Shown: piece by piece, positions 21,095 through 32,569 of the stretch
Layout: each line of letters begins with the position of its first letter
Numbering within the stretch: position 1 is the first letter of the stretch
Source of the DNA: Coptis chinensis
Taxonomy: Eukaryota; Streptophyta; Magnoliopsida; Ranunculales; Ranunculaceae
DNA length: 64,000 nt
Assembly (NCBI GenBank): GCA_015680905.1
Contig: CM027377.1
Span: 19,492,501 to 19,556,500, forward strand
Direction: 5' to 3'
The notes under the pieces: generated by a model
Databases searched by the model: none
The model's input: the letters and a program-made list of their open reading frames with translations, nothing else
Told to the model about the DNA's origin: nothing
Program-made: the position numbers and the translations under genes

Positions 21095-23969
21095 CTAGTT
21101 AGAAAATCTAGTCAAAGAATTAGAATTACCTTTGATATATTCAATGTCAAAATCGAAGGCAGAAAGATCCGCTTGCCATCCTGCAAAAATCTGTTTAGAA
21201 GCAATATTCTTGATATCTTTCTGTAATACCTGTTTAGCAGCACTACAATCAATACGTACCAAGAATTTTTGATTCAGTAAATCATCCTGGAATTTATGAA
21301 TACACTTTACCAAGGACAGAATTTCTTGTTTAATAGTAGAATAATTAATTTGTGCTTTCTTCCAAGTTCCAGAAGTAAAACGGATTAATTCTTCTCTACC
21401 AGAGATAGGGTTCTTCTGTTTTAAGATGCCACCATAACCAAGGTTAGAAGCATCTGTTTCCACAATTTTTAACCAATTAAAATTAGGCAAAGATAGGCAA
21501 GGTAATTGTTTTGCCTTAAGCTTAATTTTTGTACCGCCTTAGTATGAGTCGTGCATCGCAAGAGGTTGGAACCTTTGTTAATCTGGAGTATAGAATAGAG
21601 GTATCCTGTGAAAGATTTTTATAATAGTCTGCCAAATAATTCAGACTACCAAGAAATCTTTGTAATTGAGTTGTATCTAAAATTTCATCAGGAAATTTAG
21701 AAGCAAACTCAATACTTCTGTCTATAGGACTAATTGTTCCTTCAGTAATATTATGCCCAAGAAAACGCACCGTTGTTTGAAACAACTTCATCTTTGGGGT
21801 CGATACTACTAAACCATTTCGTTTAATAAGCTCTTTAAATATTTTTAAATGCTTAATATGCTGTTCTAGAGATTTAGAATAAATTAGAATATCATCAATA
21901 TAGACTATAGCAAAATCCGAATAAGGATTGCAAATCTTATTCATAATATTCTGAAATTCTGAGGGAGCATTCTTTAAGCCAAAGGGCATTACTGTCCATT
22001 CATAATGTCCAAAGGGTACTGTAAAAGCAGTTTTATACCTGTCTTCAGGGGCAATTTGGACTTGCTAGTAACCTGACTTAAGGTCAAACTTTGAGAAGAT
22101 GATCGCTGTGGATAAACGATCTAATAAATCCTTTTTATTAGGAATAGGATATCTAATCCATTGTAAGGTAGTATTAAGAGGTTTAAAATTAATAACCAGT
22201 CTGGGAACACCTCTTTCTTTTTCAGCTGCCTTTTTGACATAAAAAGCTGTACAACTCCAAGGAGATTTACTTGGAGTAATCAACTTCTTATCCAGAAGAC
22301 TCTGGATCTCTGTCTGGCATAAAGTCAAATATTCTGATTTCATTTGACTAGGTCTAGCCTTAGTGGGAATAAACTGTTCATTAAAGCTAGATTCATAGGG
22401 TAAAGAAACCATATGCTGCTTTCTTTCCCAAAAAGCATTGGGAATATCACTACAGACTTCAGTAATAAATTGATTTTTAATTTGTTCAATTTTTTTCTGA
22501 AACTCCTGACTGTTGAGTCTTTGCTGTAATTTTAAAGAAGTTATTTCTTCTTTGAGAAAGTTTAATTGACTTTCTTTGGCTACTAGATTTGTATTAATCA
22601 TAGCAACCTGCTTTTGAACTGGAGGAGTTATGAACTCAAAGATAACTCTATTTTTATCAATAGTTGCATGAATACCTATATTAGTGATACTAGTAATAGG
22701 CATGATAGAGTTAAGGAAAGGATTTCCTAGAATAGTATGCTGAGACATATCTTTCACCAGAAGAAAGGTAGTAGATAAACAATGTCCTTCTTTGCAGATG
22801 AATACATCTGTTAATTTGTATGCAACCTGCATAGGTGCTCCACTAGCAGTAGAAAGATTTTGAGTAAATTTCTCAAAATATTTAGTAGGAACTAAACCTT
22901 CTTGAATACAATTCAGATCTGCTCCACTGTCAATAAGGGCAACATGATTAGTGAGAGTATATTCTCCTTTAATAACTAAATTAACATGGACATTCCATCT
23001 TTGGAATGTAATGTTATTAGTCTTAGTATAATTCTGAATATCAAAATTGTCCACCATATTCTTATTGGTCTTTAAGGCTTTTATATCCATTTTAAGGTTA
23101 TTGACCTCATACTGTAGATCCTGAATACTAGTGGTATGAGAATTTCCTTTATATAAAGTATTAGGAAGTCTCATATGATTATAAGAACCAAGGTTCTGTA
23201 AGGTCATAAAGTTTTGAAGATAATGAAGATTATAAATCTTTTCCTGTGGATTAATCTTAAATTTTCTTATCTTCAAAAGATTACTATAGTCTTGTGGTCT
23301 GGTAGAACACTGACTAGTCTTATGACCATTATGATCACACTTAATACAAAAACGAAGAGCTTTGGCTTTAGGCCTAAGTCTCTTCCAATGCTGTTTTTCT
23401 CTAAGACTTTTTGGTTTTTTATAAGTCTTAGAATCATTGATTGCTGTAACTAGTAGGTTACTATCCTTTTCTTTTATTGGAGACTGAACAGTCACCATAT
23501 TCTTATTTACCTTAGAATGTTTTGTTTCACATTCTAGTACTCCAATATAATTATTAGTAGGACATTTTTTTATAGTAATATCCTTCTTGACAACAGGTGG
23601 AATAACAATCCTTTCCTGTTCTTGAATTACCTCTTTATTAGGTAACTTATTTTCCTTTTTAATTAAGGTATTTTCCTTAGGTAAATCTATTTTTACCTCT
23701 GCAATAAGCCTAGCCTCTTGTTTGGCTCTAAGATAATCACTGATATCTTTTCTCAGAGTTGCACGTTCAACTCTTCCATTCAGAATTTTATGATTCTGAT
23801 ACTCTAAGCAAAACCATTTTGTCAGAGGAGTACAATTCCTCTGATGATAATCATAATAATCATCATAAGGTCTAAGCATAGGTTTCAATTCTGTAGGAGT
23901 AAAATATTTACTCAACTCTTCATATTTTAATTTATAAAATTGATAAGTTTCATAAGGTGTATAATCCAT
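21095..23969 (-). pseudogene. Type I polyprotein, copy B
   Basis: This copy is nearly the same as that at 1614-4397. Open pieces are 23969-22065 (634 codons: N-terminus, CCHC, protease, start of RT), 21989-21522 (RT with YIDDILIYS) and 21490-21095 (RNase H). The first break is a nonsense codon at 22065-22067, TAG where copy A has TGG (Trp in SGYWQVQ). A frameshift and rearranged bases lie around 21490-21545. The RNase H C-terminus is better kept than in copy A, with FAGWQADLSAFDFDIEYIKG, and ends just before the third ORF. Confidence 0.85.
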
Positions 23970-24992
23970 CTATAAAACAAAATCCATTTCTCGACCGTGG
24001 GAGATTCCTAGCTTGTCGTGTATAAATACCATGTGGTATTTGTTGATTAGAGATCTGGATCTCTTCTACATTGATTATCTTGTGTTGTAGATTCAGTTCT
24101 GAAACCTAATGCCTAGAAGATTGTGGTATAGAGATCTTGTAAGAGGACCTCAAAGACAAACTTCTTCCAACAAAAGGTTTCTTAAAGTTCAATATAACTT
24201 CACCTTCATTGTTTTGGACTATCTGGGTCTAAATCATTATTAATGATTGGCTGTGGTTGAACAAATTTACGCAAATCCATGATTCTGAAATTGAATCTCA
24301 CTCCAAGGAATCATCCCGGGTGTTGCTACACTAGAAGTTAAAAGATTTGTGTCTATTAACACAGTCTTTACCTCGTGTAGTTTTATGCATTACATTAGGT
24401 GTTAAAGTCTGTAACACCTTGTAGTGAATTCTCAGAACTAATTCCTATCACTTCGGATCCGGTAAAAAGTTATAACCTTTAGCCTTGAATTTGTAATGAT
24501 CTGAGAATCATAAAGATTTCTATCCGATAAAGCTAAACTTAAATTAGGATAGACATCAAAATAGATCCGTCCATGACAAAGACTAGTCTCTACCGCCCCA
24601 TAAGGGGCGGTAACTAGTCGAGACACCTAGCATCTCTAAGTGTTGCTTGAATACAAGCATTCATACCCAAAAGGGTCAATGGTCCGAAAAGCAACCTTGA
24701 TTAGGCCTATGTGAATAAATTTATAATTTTTCACATGGTGATATAAATCACGAGGACTTAAAAGATTTAAATTATTACTCATGGAATTTAAACTAATAGT
24801 TTGTTCCATAGTTTTTACCGCAATTTTACTGGTCAATTTTTCAATCCAGTTACCATATCTATATATGGTTTTGGGATCCATATTAGGGATCGTCCATTTA
24901 TTCATTTTGTCCTCGTATTAGCCGAGATCATACTCGATTAATTCTGTGTTCTTAATTGAACTCAGATCATCATTATTTGATGATTGTGCCAT
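23950..24992 (-). pseudogene. Movement protein, type I copy B
   Basis: The ATG at 24992 matches that of the type II copy (18487), but an early TAA-rich stretch and later frameshifts break the frame; the open pieces are 24905-24636 and 24626-24438. The blocks MNKWTIPNMDPKTIYRYGNW and SLCHGRIYFDVYPNLSLALS are present; the normally conserved GPVYF block reads GRIYF here. Its end overlaps the polyprotein ATG at 23969. Confidence 0.75.
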
Positions 24993-25600
24993 GGGGGTTG
25001 AGGTGTTAGTGCAAAACAGGTAGAGTATAATGAATTATAACTATACTAAACAGTATAAAAACTATTCTTGATGTAATCATTGACACATCGTCTTCTTCTC
25101 CAAATATTATAAACAGTATAATCAAAATCAAGTCTTTAGTGCTTATATTAAGTAAAACCACGTCTGTCAACGCTTTACGGGGAGCAAACGGCCTAAACGC
25201 ATTTCTTGCTAAACGGCCGGCCAAATATACCCTACGCGACTTTGGTGACGTCCCAGAGTTACCAATATAAACGTAAAGAAACAATAATGACCTCTTGCTA
25301 AGCAAATAGTCTTATTTCAACAAGAATAAAATTAAGTAATCTTAACTTCATCTCTAATAAGATACTATTCATAATAATGGGAAAGAAGAGTCAACATTAT
25401 TTTAGGATCGGTAGGACATTCTTGTGGTGGGAAAACCGAGCCTTTAAGCAAGTAGTCCTAAAAGAGTAACCCCTCACACCTTTTTCCTTAATCATACTTA
25501 TATCTCTTACTTACATCTTTTCTTAGGAAATCATACAATTAAATATAGTTGTAAAACATTTCCTCACCGTTATGCACTAACCTCAAGTTAAGCTGCCATG
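24993..25600 (-). other. Viral 5' leader, copy B
   Basis: About 600 bases between the primer site and the MP start, closely matching 18488-19093. Directly after the primer site an ATG opens a three-codon ORF (ATGGCAGCTTAA). No long frame is present. Confidence 0.6.
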
Positions 25601-25612
25601 GCTCTGATACCA
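25601..25612 (-). other. Primer binding site for initiator tRNA-Met, copy B
   Basis: TGGTATCAGAGC, extended here to TTGGTATCAGAGCCATGG on the minus strand, matches the plant initiator tRNA-Met 3' end. It is 205 bases from the downstream end of the TATA motif (25817-25826). Confidence 0.88.
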
Positions 25613-25689
25613 AATAAAAGAAAAAGAGATCAGGTAAAAACACGATTAATCGCGCGGAAGAAGATCGGTCGGCGTGACAAGAACACTTG

Positions 25690-26180
25690 ATTAAACTGAA
25701 CTTTTATTTATATGGATGGAAGTGTATGTTACAAGGGGAGATAGAGAGCACTCTTAGCAAACTAGAAAGAAAATTGAAAGGTAAAATATTGGATGCCCTC
25801 AACAAGGGTGAGGTATCCCTTTTATACTAGTCGGAACTCAAAATATAATTTGGAGTCCTACGAAGTTTCGTGTGTGCTTCAATAGTTCGCGGTCGGTGGG
25901 CCACCTTGACAAGGCATACTTGTCTTTTACTTCTGTCTTCAAAGGATAAGAATCCTTTTAATACTTTATTCCATTACCTTTTGACTTTAAAGGAAAGAAA
26001 AAGGTGAAATGTCCCTTTCATGGGTCCTTCTTGGATAAAGTAATAAGAATACAGCTGTAAGTAGTATGCTGATTTTATTTCTGGTCCTTAATTTGGGCCA
26101 TAGTGTCTGCCATTATGCTGAAAAGATAATTATTATTATCTTTGGTATTCTGAAAATTTGCCGTGTAAACCTGAACTTCC
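25690..26180 (-). promoter_or_regulatory. Viral promoter, R region and poly(A) signal, copy B
   Basis: TATAAAAGGG on the minus strand at 25817-25826 and AATAAA at 25703-25708. The upstream part holds the spacer that follows the type I third ORF, including tattatcttttcag, which resembles a 3' splice site, before the shared block that starts cataatggcagacactatgg. Confidence 0.75.
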
Positions 26181-27029
26181 TTACTTTTTAAAGGAAGTAG
26201 TCTTGGATTCCTGTTTTGCCTTAAGAGCTTCTTTGAACTTGGCCCATATGTCCATAGGTTCTTCAGGAGTCTTGGAAGAGCTTGGATATAACTGGGTTAT
26301 TGCTTCTGTAATATCAAAATTGTCACCCAATTCTTCTTCGGGCTGACCTTCTCCGGCTAAGCAAGCAAACTGGTTTGCTTCTTCCTGACTATTAATTGAT
26401 GTCATGGAAACATCATCATGCTGAGAAGATAGCATTGCATTTTCTGAGGATGAAATTTCCTTAGTACCCTGGGATTCCAAAACTGGTAACTTAAAGGAAT
26501 TTACAAAATGATTTTTAAGCTTCTCCATGCATAACTCATTGATTTGGCTATCAGAGAAACTGGGATTCTGAAATTTGATAAGATTCTTCATCATATCGAA
26601 AGGATTCCCTGTATCCACATCTTCTGTGGGATTAATTCTGGGAGTCTGTTCTATGAATGATTTCAAATCATTCTCAATGCTGATGATGGCTTCATCTGTT
26701 GGAAAAGAAATCCACCATCTTGAATATAATTTTCTCTTTAGGACTGGAATTTTAAGGTGATTATATTCACAACTAAAATCCCACTTGAAAATCCAAGGAA
26801 TACCATATATGGTAAAAAAGGTCAAGGATGATAATCCTCTTGGCATCTTATCATTGCCTTTCAGCTGAGGATGATTGTCAGTCCATTTTAGAAAAATATC
26901 TAAAAGATTCTCCGGGAGAATATCCAATTTTGGACCAAAATACTTGATAAGAGCCCAAAACTGTAGTTTTAACCCCTTAATAATCATACTGTTAGACCAA
27001 TTATGTGAATAATAAGTAAGAGTTAACAC
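26181..27029 (-). pseudogene. Type I third ORF, copy C, 5' part different
   Basis: A 282-codon open stretch with no ATG at its left limit (the first codon is GTG). From KYFGPKLDILPENL onward it matches the other type I third ORFs and is uninterrupted to the stop: LKWTDNHPQL, GIPWIFKWDFSCEY, LPVLESQGTKEISSSENAML and the tail KQESKTTSFKK. Upstream of this, the residues YYSHNWSNSMIIKGLKLQFW do not match copies A or B. The frame is cut at about 27030, where an Athila-like LTR begins. It is the most intact C-terminal half of this unknown protein in the window. Confidence 0.65.
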
Positions 27030-28338
27030 TGATTACGCGTTTTTATGCATTTCAGGCTTCAACGTCCATTATGTGCAGAAATGTGCCACTTTAGCGAGAT
27101 AAAGGAGCAAAAGTCAGCAGAACTTCCGCATGCCATATCTTTGGACTCAGACCTCGGATTGAGGCCTACCTTATGTCAAAACGACCGGCTCGGAAAGAGC
27201 TTTGCAATGGTCCAAGCCTTGACCCAATCAGAGGAGCAGAAGTGGACGAAAAGTCTGTGGAAGTCAACTGCAGCTGAAGAGGCCTTTTTGGACTGAAAGA
27301 ATTGGGTTTTGGGCCTGATTCTCTGGCCCAACCCATGGCTCCAAGCCCATGCACGAATTTTGGATCTGAATGTATAAGAACAAAAGCTTAGTTCATTGTT
27401 AATGGTAGATAGTTAAGTTAGGAAATAATTAGATTAGTTAGCCTCCATTAAACCTTAGTTCCAGATCTAGTTTTTATATTAAAGTAATTAGTTTTATTCT
27501 TGTTTTAAATTTAGTATTGAATGATTGTTCTCCCTTGAATTAGATAATAAAATAGTTGTTCTTGATTCAATTTCGATTTGTCAATTACAATTGTTAGATC
27601 TAATTTCATTTACTACTTGTTATTCAATGCTTAGTTGTTAATTAGATTTTTGTTATTGTTTAATTTAGATTAGTTAAATTTCATAAAGTTAGAATCTTTA
27701 TATTATGTTTAGTTTAGATTCAATGGGAAATGTTAGTTTAATGAATCAAGGCTAAAACCTCCATTAGAGGGGTTGATGAAGCCTTGATGAAAACTTAGTT
27801 GTTAGTGTAGAATTGTTTGTAGATTCTATTCCACTCTAGAAGGTGGAGTGTTTAGCCATGAGAATGGGTGGGCGACTTCACATGCTAGTTAGTACTTTCG
27901 GTAGAAATGCCATGAACACTAGGGATTAGAACTTCGAATTTCTTGCCGTAAGAGCGTGAGAATCGAGATACAAGAATTTATACTAGGTTATTAAGTTGGA
28001 TTCGAGGTGGATTCAATTCCCCCAATCCTTTATCTAGATTCAAAAACAAGCATATTTCCATAGTATTAAGTAGTTAAATTCAACGTAGACTCATTTTAGT
28101 TTCATCGTAGGATAACACCCTTCGTAAAGCTCTCATTGACTTAAAAACGACTAGTTAGACTTAGAAAACAATCCATGCTAGGGAACTAGGAGTGGAACGA
28201 ACTTCATACTCCATTTAGTGCAATTCGCATTGAGAGTAGAAGCTTTGATAATTAACCACGGAAAAAGTAAGTTTAGTTTACTTACGTTTGGATTCGTAGT
28301 TCATTTTGTAGGTAGACTATACATTTTACATTATATCA
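27030..28338 (+). repeat. Probable 5' LTR of the Athila-like element
   Basis: The stretch starts TGATTACGCG at 27030, where viral coding sequence stops, and ends in CA two bases before the primer site. At about 1.3 kb it fits an Athila LTR. No second LTR is seen, so the borders are inferred. Confidence 0.55.
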
Positions 28339-28340
28339 AA

Positions 28341-28357
28341 TGGCGCTGCTGCCATCT
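28341..28357 (+). other. Degenerate primer binding site, Athila-like element
   Basis: tggcgctgctgccatc resembles the TGGCGCCGTTGCC primer site common in Athila elements, with several changes. It supports the LTR end at 28338. Confidence 0.6.
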
Positions 28358-28487
28358 TAGTTGCACTTTAGCATTGTTTTCTTTGTAGAAGTAGTCATTT
28401 TTTAAGTCCCATTAAACCCACCCACCCTTGTTTGATTCATCTTTGTGGTTATTCGTTTCAAACGAAAAAAATTCGGAAAAAATACCG

Positions 28488-28710
28488 CGCCACGCTTCAG
28501 CGAGAGCGACCAGCGCTATATTCTACCGAATTTCATCAATACAATCGAGCGCCAGCCTGAAAAGAGCGACCAGCTAAATTACTGTAACTTTCTTCTACCC
28601 GCAGGCGCGCGCTTAAGGAGAGAGCGCGACCAGCTAAGTTCTTGGAACTTCGAATTTACACTGAAGCGCCAGCCAAGTCGAGCGGCGCCAGCTTTAGTTG
28701 AAATTTCTGG
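28488..28710 (+). repeat. Imperfect tandem repeats in the element leader
   Basis: Three imperfect copies of about 70 bases centred on gagcgaccagc, each followed by an AT-rich part, lie between the primer site and gag. Function unknown. Confidence 0.5.
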
Positions 28711-29559
28711 ATTTCCCGAGGTTTGATTCGAACTTCGAGGTTGTCAAGTTTTTCCAGTGTTCTAATCTCTTATTTACAACCAACACGCGTAAACAAGACG
28801 CTTTTCAAACGCGTAGCAAGGAGGCATTCAGTACTCCTTCTTCCACTCCTCGCCCCATTCGGCCGAGGAGTTTTAATTCTAGTATAATCGGGCTTGTTTT
28901 TCGTAGAAATAAATACAACAACGCTATCTAGAATTTCACACACTACACGATATTATGGTGAAGAAAGAGACCCCTCTCTCGACTTTTATAAAGCTTTGGC
29001 GATAGCCCTAAATCTTGCATCGTTCTAGCGGACCTAACGGGGATTTTAATTCCCCGAACATATTTAATCATTACCCGTTTTTCCATGGTCTAGACCATGA
29101 AAAACCTTACCAACACATCGTAGGATTGAACAAGTCCTTACAACATTCCATCATCCTACCGTTGGTAAGGAACAGTTAAAGCGAGGGTATTTCCTTCACC
29201 CCTAGCTGATAAAGGCGGCGTCGTGGTTAAGCTGCCCAAAGCCTAATTTCGTGGACTCGTGGGCCAAACTTGTTCACCGTTTATGGAACATTTTACCCAC
29301 CCCTAAAGGCGGATGAGATGCTTTCCAAGATTCATTTTTTCCGACAAAATCCTCATGAATCATTTTAGGGGCTTGGAATCGTTTCACCCGATCTGCTTAT
29401 AGAGTGTCCACACCATAACAGCTAAAGACACGTTAGTTCGTGTGCCTTTTCAAAGGACTTCTACACCACCATAAAGAAGTCCTTGACATAATGAATGGGG
29501 TAGTTTCCTAAGTAAAGGAGCCAATGAGGCTTACAAATTTTAGAGGATCAAACTAAAGC

Positions 29560-30690
29560 GAAATAACAACCTGGGGGTAGTGACGATTACTCCCGCTCCC
29601 TTAGTTCTTCTTCCACGCTTAAAGGCTACCAAGATGTTTGAGGTTAAACCCGATCTAGAACTTAAAAATTTAATCGAATCTCTAACTAAAAGGTTGAGGC
29701 CATTTACGTACAACAAAAGCCTATCCCCGTCATGAATGTAAATTCAAATCAATGTAGTTTCGGTTGGAGTCCACGAGCATCCCGACTCCCACCGTCCTAT
29801 AACCTATGAACATTCTTGTTCTATTAATAGTGAACCTAACGCCCCGGAGACAAAATCCCAACTTCGGTTGGAGAAATAACCAACAAGTCACACCTCCAGG
29901 GTCCAATAATCAATATGTTAGGCCAACACACGGTTATAACCAAGCTCCTCCAGACAAGGGCGAGTCGGGGTAATTATAATAATTATAACAACCAAGCACA
30001 ACCTCGACAAGGTCAAGCACAAGGTCAATATAGTTATAATAATTATAATACTAATAAAGGTATCGTTCGGTAAATAATAACTATCACAATCCGCTATAAA
30101 TAATCAACGACATAGTTCCAATCCACCACCCGTGACTATTACACCCACACAACCGATCGTCTTGACACCTTCATACAAGTGAGCCAACAACTTTTCCAAA
30201 CCATGGCTCAATCTAACCAACACATTTTACAATCTATTAATACTTTAAACCCAACAGTTAGCCCAAAGAGAAAGCCTCCAACCAAAAGTGTTTCGGGCCA
30301 AAAGCGATACCCAACCCTAGAGCGACAAACCACGACCTTTGAGGTAAACGGTAATACTAGTACGGAAACTACAAACGTAGGTGAGCTAAATGCCATCACC
30401 ACTCTCCGTTCTGGAAGAGTGGTTGATAACAAAGTAACTATGCCTATAGTTACCCCATCATTACTCCCTACAACGGATGCTCGAACTAGATACCGAAATA
30501 GAAACTGAAGAGCCTACAACTGTAGAGGTACCAGTTAAACCACAACCTAAGAAACAAAAAGCCAAGGTTAAACATCATGTTGATCCATATGCTAATTATA
30601 GAGAGAAAACACCGTTTCCCCAAAAATTAGCCATGTTAACTAGGGATACAAATTATGAGGGGAGATTAGGAACGTTTTCAAAAATCTAAC
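29560..30690 (+). pseudogene. Athila-like gag remnant
   Basis: Gag is split over frames and full of stops. Asn/Gln/Tyr-rich text from about 29850 to 30110 resembles the Athila gag linker. The last third is open at 30179-30508 and 30477-30689, with NAITTLRSGRVVD and PYREKTPFPQKLAML-like wording (here ANYREKTPFPQKLA). Gag would form the particle. The leftmost part before 29560 cannot be read. Confidence 0.6.
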
Positions 30691-31260
30691 TATAAACCTT
30701 CCCTTTCGAAGCTATTAAAAAGCTACCACACCATGCTAAGTTTCTTAAGTTGTGTACTACTAGGCGTAACCCAATATACCAAAAGACGCCTTTTAACGAA
30801 CAATTCCCAACGCTTATCCGAAAATAATGGAATTGTTAAGTACAAGGACCGGGTCGCCCCTCCTATTGCACAATGCACCTTAGGAGATTCTCACACGACG
30901 ACCCGCTTTACTAGACACGGGGGCTAGTGTTAACTTACTCCCGTTTTATTTGTATAAACAAATAGGTCTAGAGGAGATGCAACCTACTAAAATGACGTTG
31001 CAATTAGTCGACCGGTCTATTAAGTACCCCCTAAGGGTGTGGTTGAGAACGTCTTTGGTTAAAGTCCAAAATTTTACTACCGGCCGACCGTTGTCCTGAC
31101 CAGACACGAACTCACTAACGACTCTTTTTACCTATCATATTAGGGCGTCCCTTCTTGGCTCGCCAATGCGCTTATAAAGCTGCCGCGATGGTTCGATGTC
31201 CTTGTCCTTTGGCCATCTTTTCTGTTGAGGTAAATGTTTTCAAAACTAGGACCAAAGATA
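30691..31260 (+). pseudogene. Athila-like protease remnant
   Basis: In broken frames the sequence shows an LLDTGASVNLLP-like site (about 30911-30945) and MTLQLVDRSIKYP (about 30990-31030), both parts of an Athila retropepsin, then an ILGRP-like block (about 31140). Frameshifts occur throughout. Confidence 0.6.
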
Positions 31261-32569
31261 TCCGATTCATCTACAAATGGAGAGGTTAGCATGATCGAGA
31301 GCTTAGCTCAAGATTACTTCAAAACATGTTTCCAGAGAAACAGATTAACAAATTCCTTTCCTTCGGAAATTCCGACTTTAACAATGACTCCCCGGTAGTA
31401 GGCGAAATAGAAGAAGAATTCACCGCAACTCTTTTGCACGGCTCCTTTACCACTTCAAGAGTCCCCCGCCAACAACCATACATCCTTTGATACTATGACG
31501 GAAGATGAATTTTTCCATCTCTATCCCGGTGATCCTTTTGACCCAACTATTGAGGAATGTCTTGCACATATCAAGATTTCGATGATATGGACTTGAGAGC
31601 TCTAGCTGAGAATCATTCACCTTCCTCACCAATATTCCCACCCCCTCCACCTTTTCAAAGGAACCTCGAGTTTGCACTTTCGATCCTTTAGTTTCTCCCC
31701 GTGCTTCATGATTTTTTAAATCCACCTAGTAAACAAATACTTCCCAAGGATAAACCACTAGACACCTTCATTTTAAACTTGGAGACAGTCCCCTAACTAC
31801 ACCATGAATGAGTTTTGTGCTAAACCCACATCCTCATTTTTTCCATACTTTCCACTTTTAAAAAAAAACTTATCCCAATCCACCATATCTTCCACAACCA
31901 TTCACTTTTCCACACTTATTCACTAGGACACCCTCTCATTCAAAGATGAAACATAAGGTGCCTGCTTCGGTATGTTATAGGTCTATCCGACTTCGCTTTC
32001 ATTCCACTAGGCTGCGTCGTAGGAAATCTTGGTGCTTGATTGTGTTTGGATATGTTTGCTTGTGATATTTATTTATGGAATGATCCACAACTATTTCGGT
32101 TGTTGATATATGATAAACCCGCATGTTCATACATATGTTTAGATAAAGTCTCTATTATCGACTATAAACGACTCAATTTTACGTGTTTGGTGCACTTCCT
32201 TTCATTTCAATATATTATTGAGTGCACCATACAATAACCGGCCCCTCCCATGGAGTGTGTGGCTGTAAGTAATCTATCCTAAGTCCACGTTTCACATAAT
32301 TCAATGCCTTCCACTCTTGCATGTTTTCTGGTTTTGAGTCATGTTTCTATGGTGTGAATTATGTCTTTACTTTGCTTATTGTTTTCCTTTATATTAAACC
32401 TAATTCATAAAAGTAAAAAAGTTTAAAGATATATAAAAATAGTAATCTAGCAAGTCTCGACTTTTTAAAAGACCCACTTTTAAAACAAATTTTACAAACC
32501 TGCTTTCAAATTTGTTTGGGGTGGGGTAATGGTTTTTCCATTCTTGATCACTTAAATTCAAAACCAAGA
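31261..32569. other. Unassigned stretch between two gypsy remnants
   Basis: No supported gene. A Pro-rich stretch around 31630-31660 may be further pol remnant. A short inverted repeat (ggtgcact ... agtgcacc) lies at about 32188-32227. ggggtggggt at about 32518 resembles a polypurine tract. Confidence 0.4.

Larger units (their letters stand above)
27030..31800 (+). mobile_element. Athila-like Ty3/gypsy remnant (LTR, gag, protease)
   Basis: This is a decayed LTR retrotransposon inserted next to or into the viral array. A probable 5' LTR (27030-28338), a primer site, a leader with short tandem repeats, gag remnants and a protease remnant follow in order. The lineage call rests on gag and protease wording typical of Athila (ITTLRSGRVV, TPFPQKLAML, MTLQLVDRSIKYP). 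No Athila reverse transcriptase or 3' LTR is found before a Tat-like RT starts at 32570, so the element is truncated. Confidence 0.65.

Noticed and set aside
1-27029. Reading the viral array as ordinary LTR retrotransposons
   Set aside because: Neighbouring units share a single promoter region, a movement protein is present and no integrase is found. A gypsy-like element with a captured movement gene is not fully excluded.
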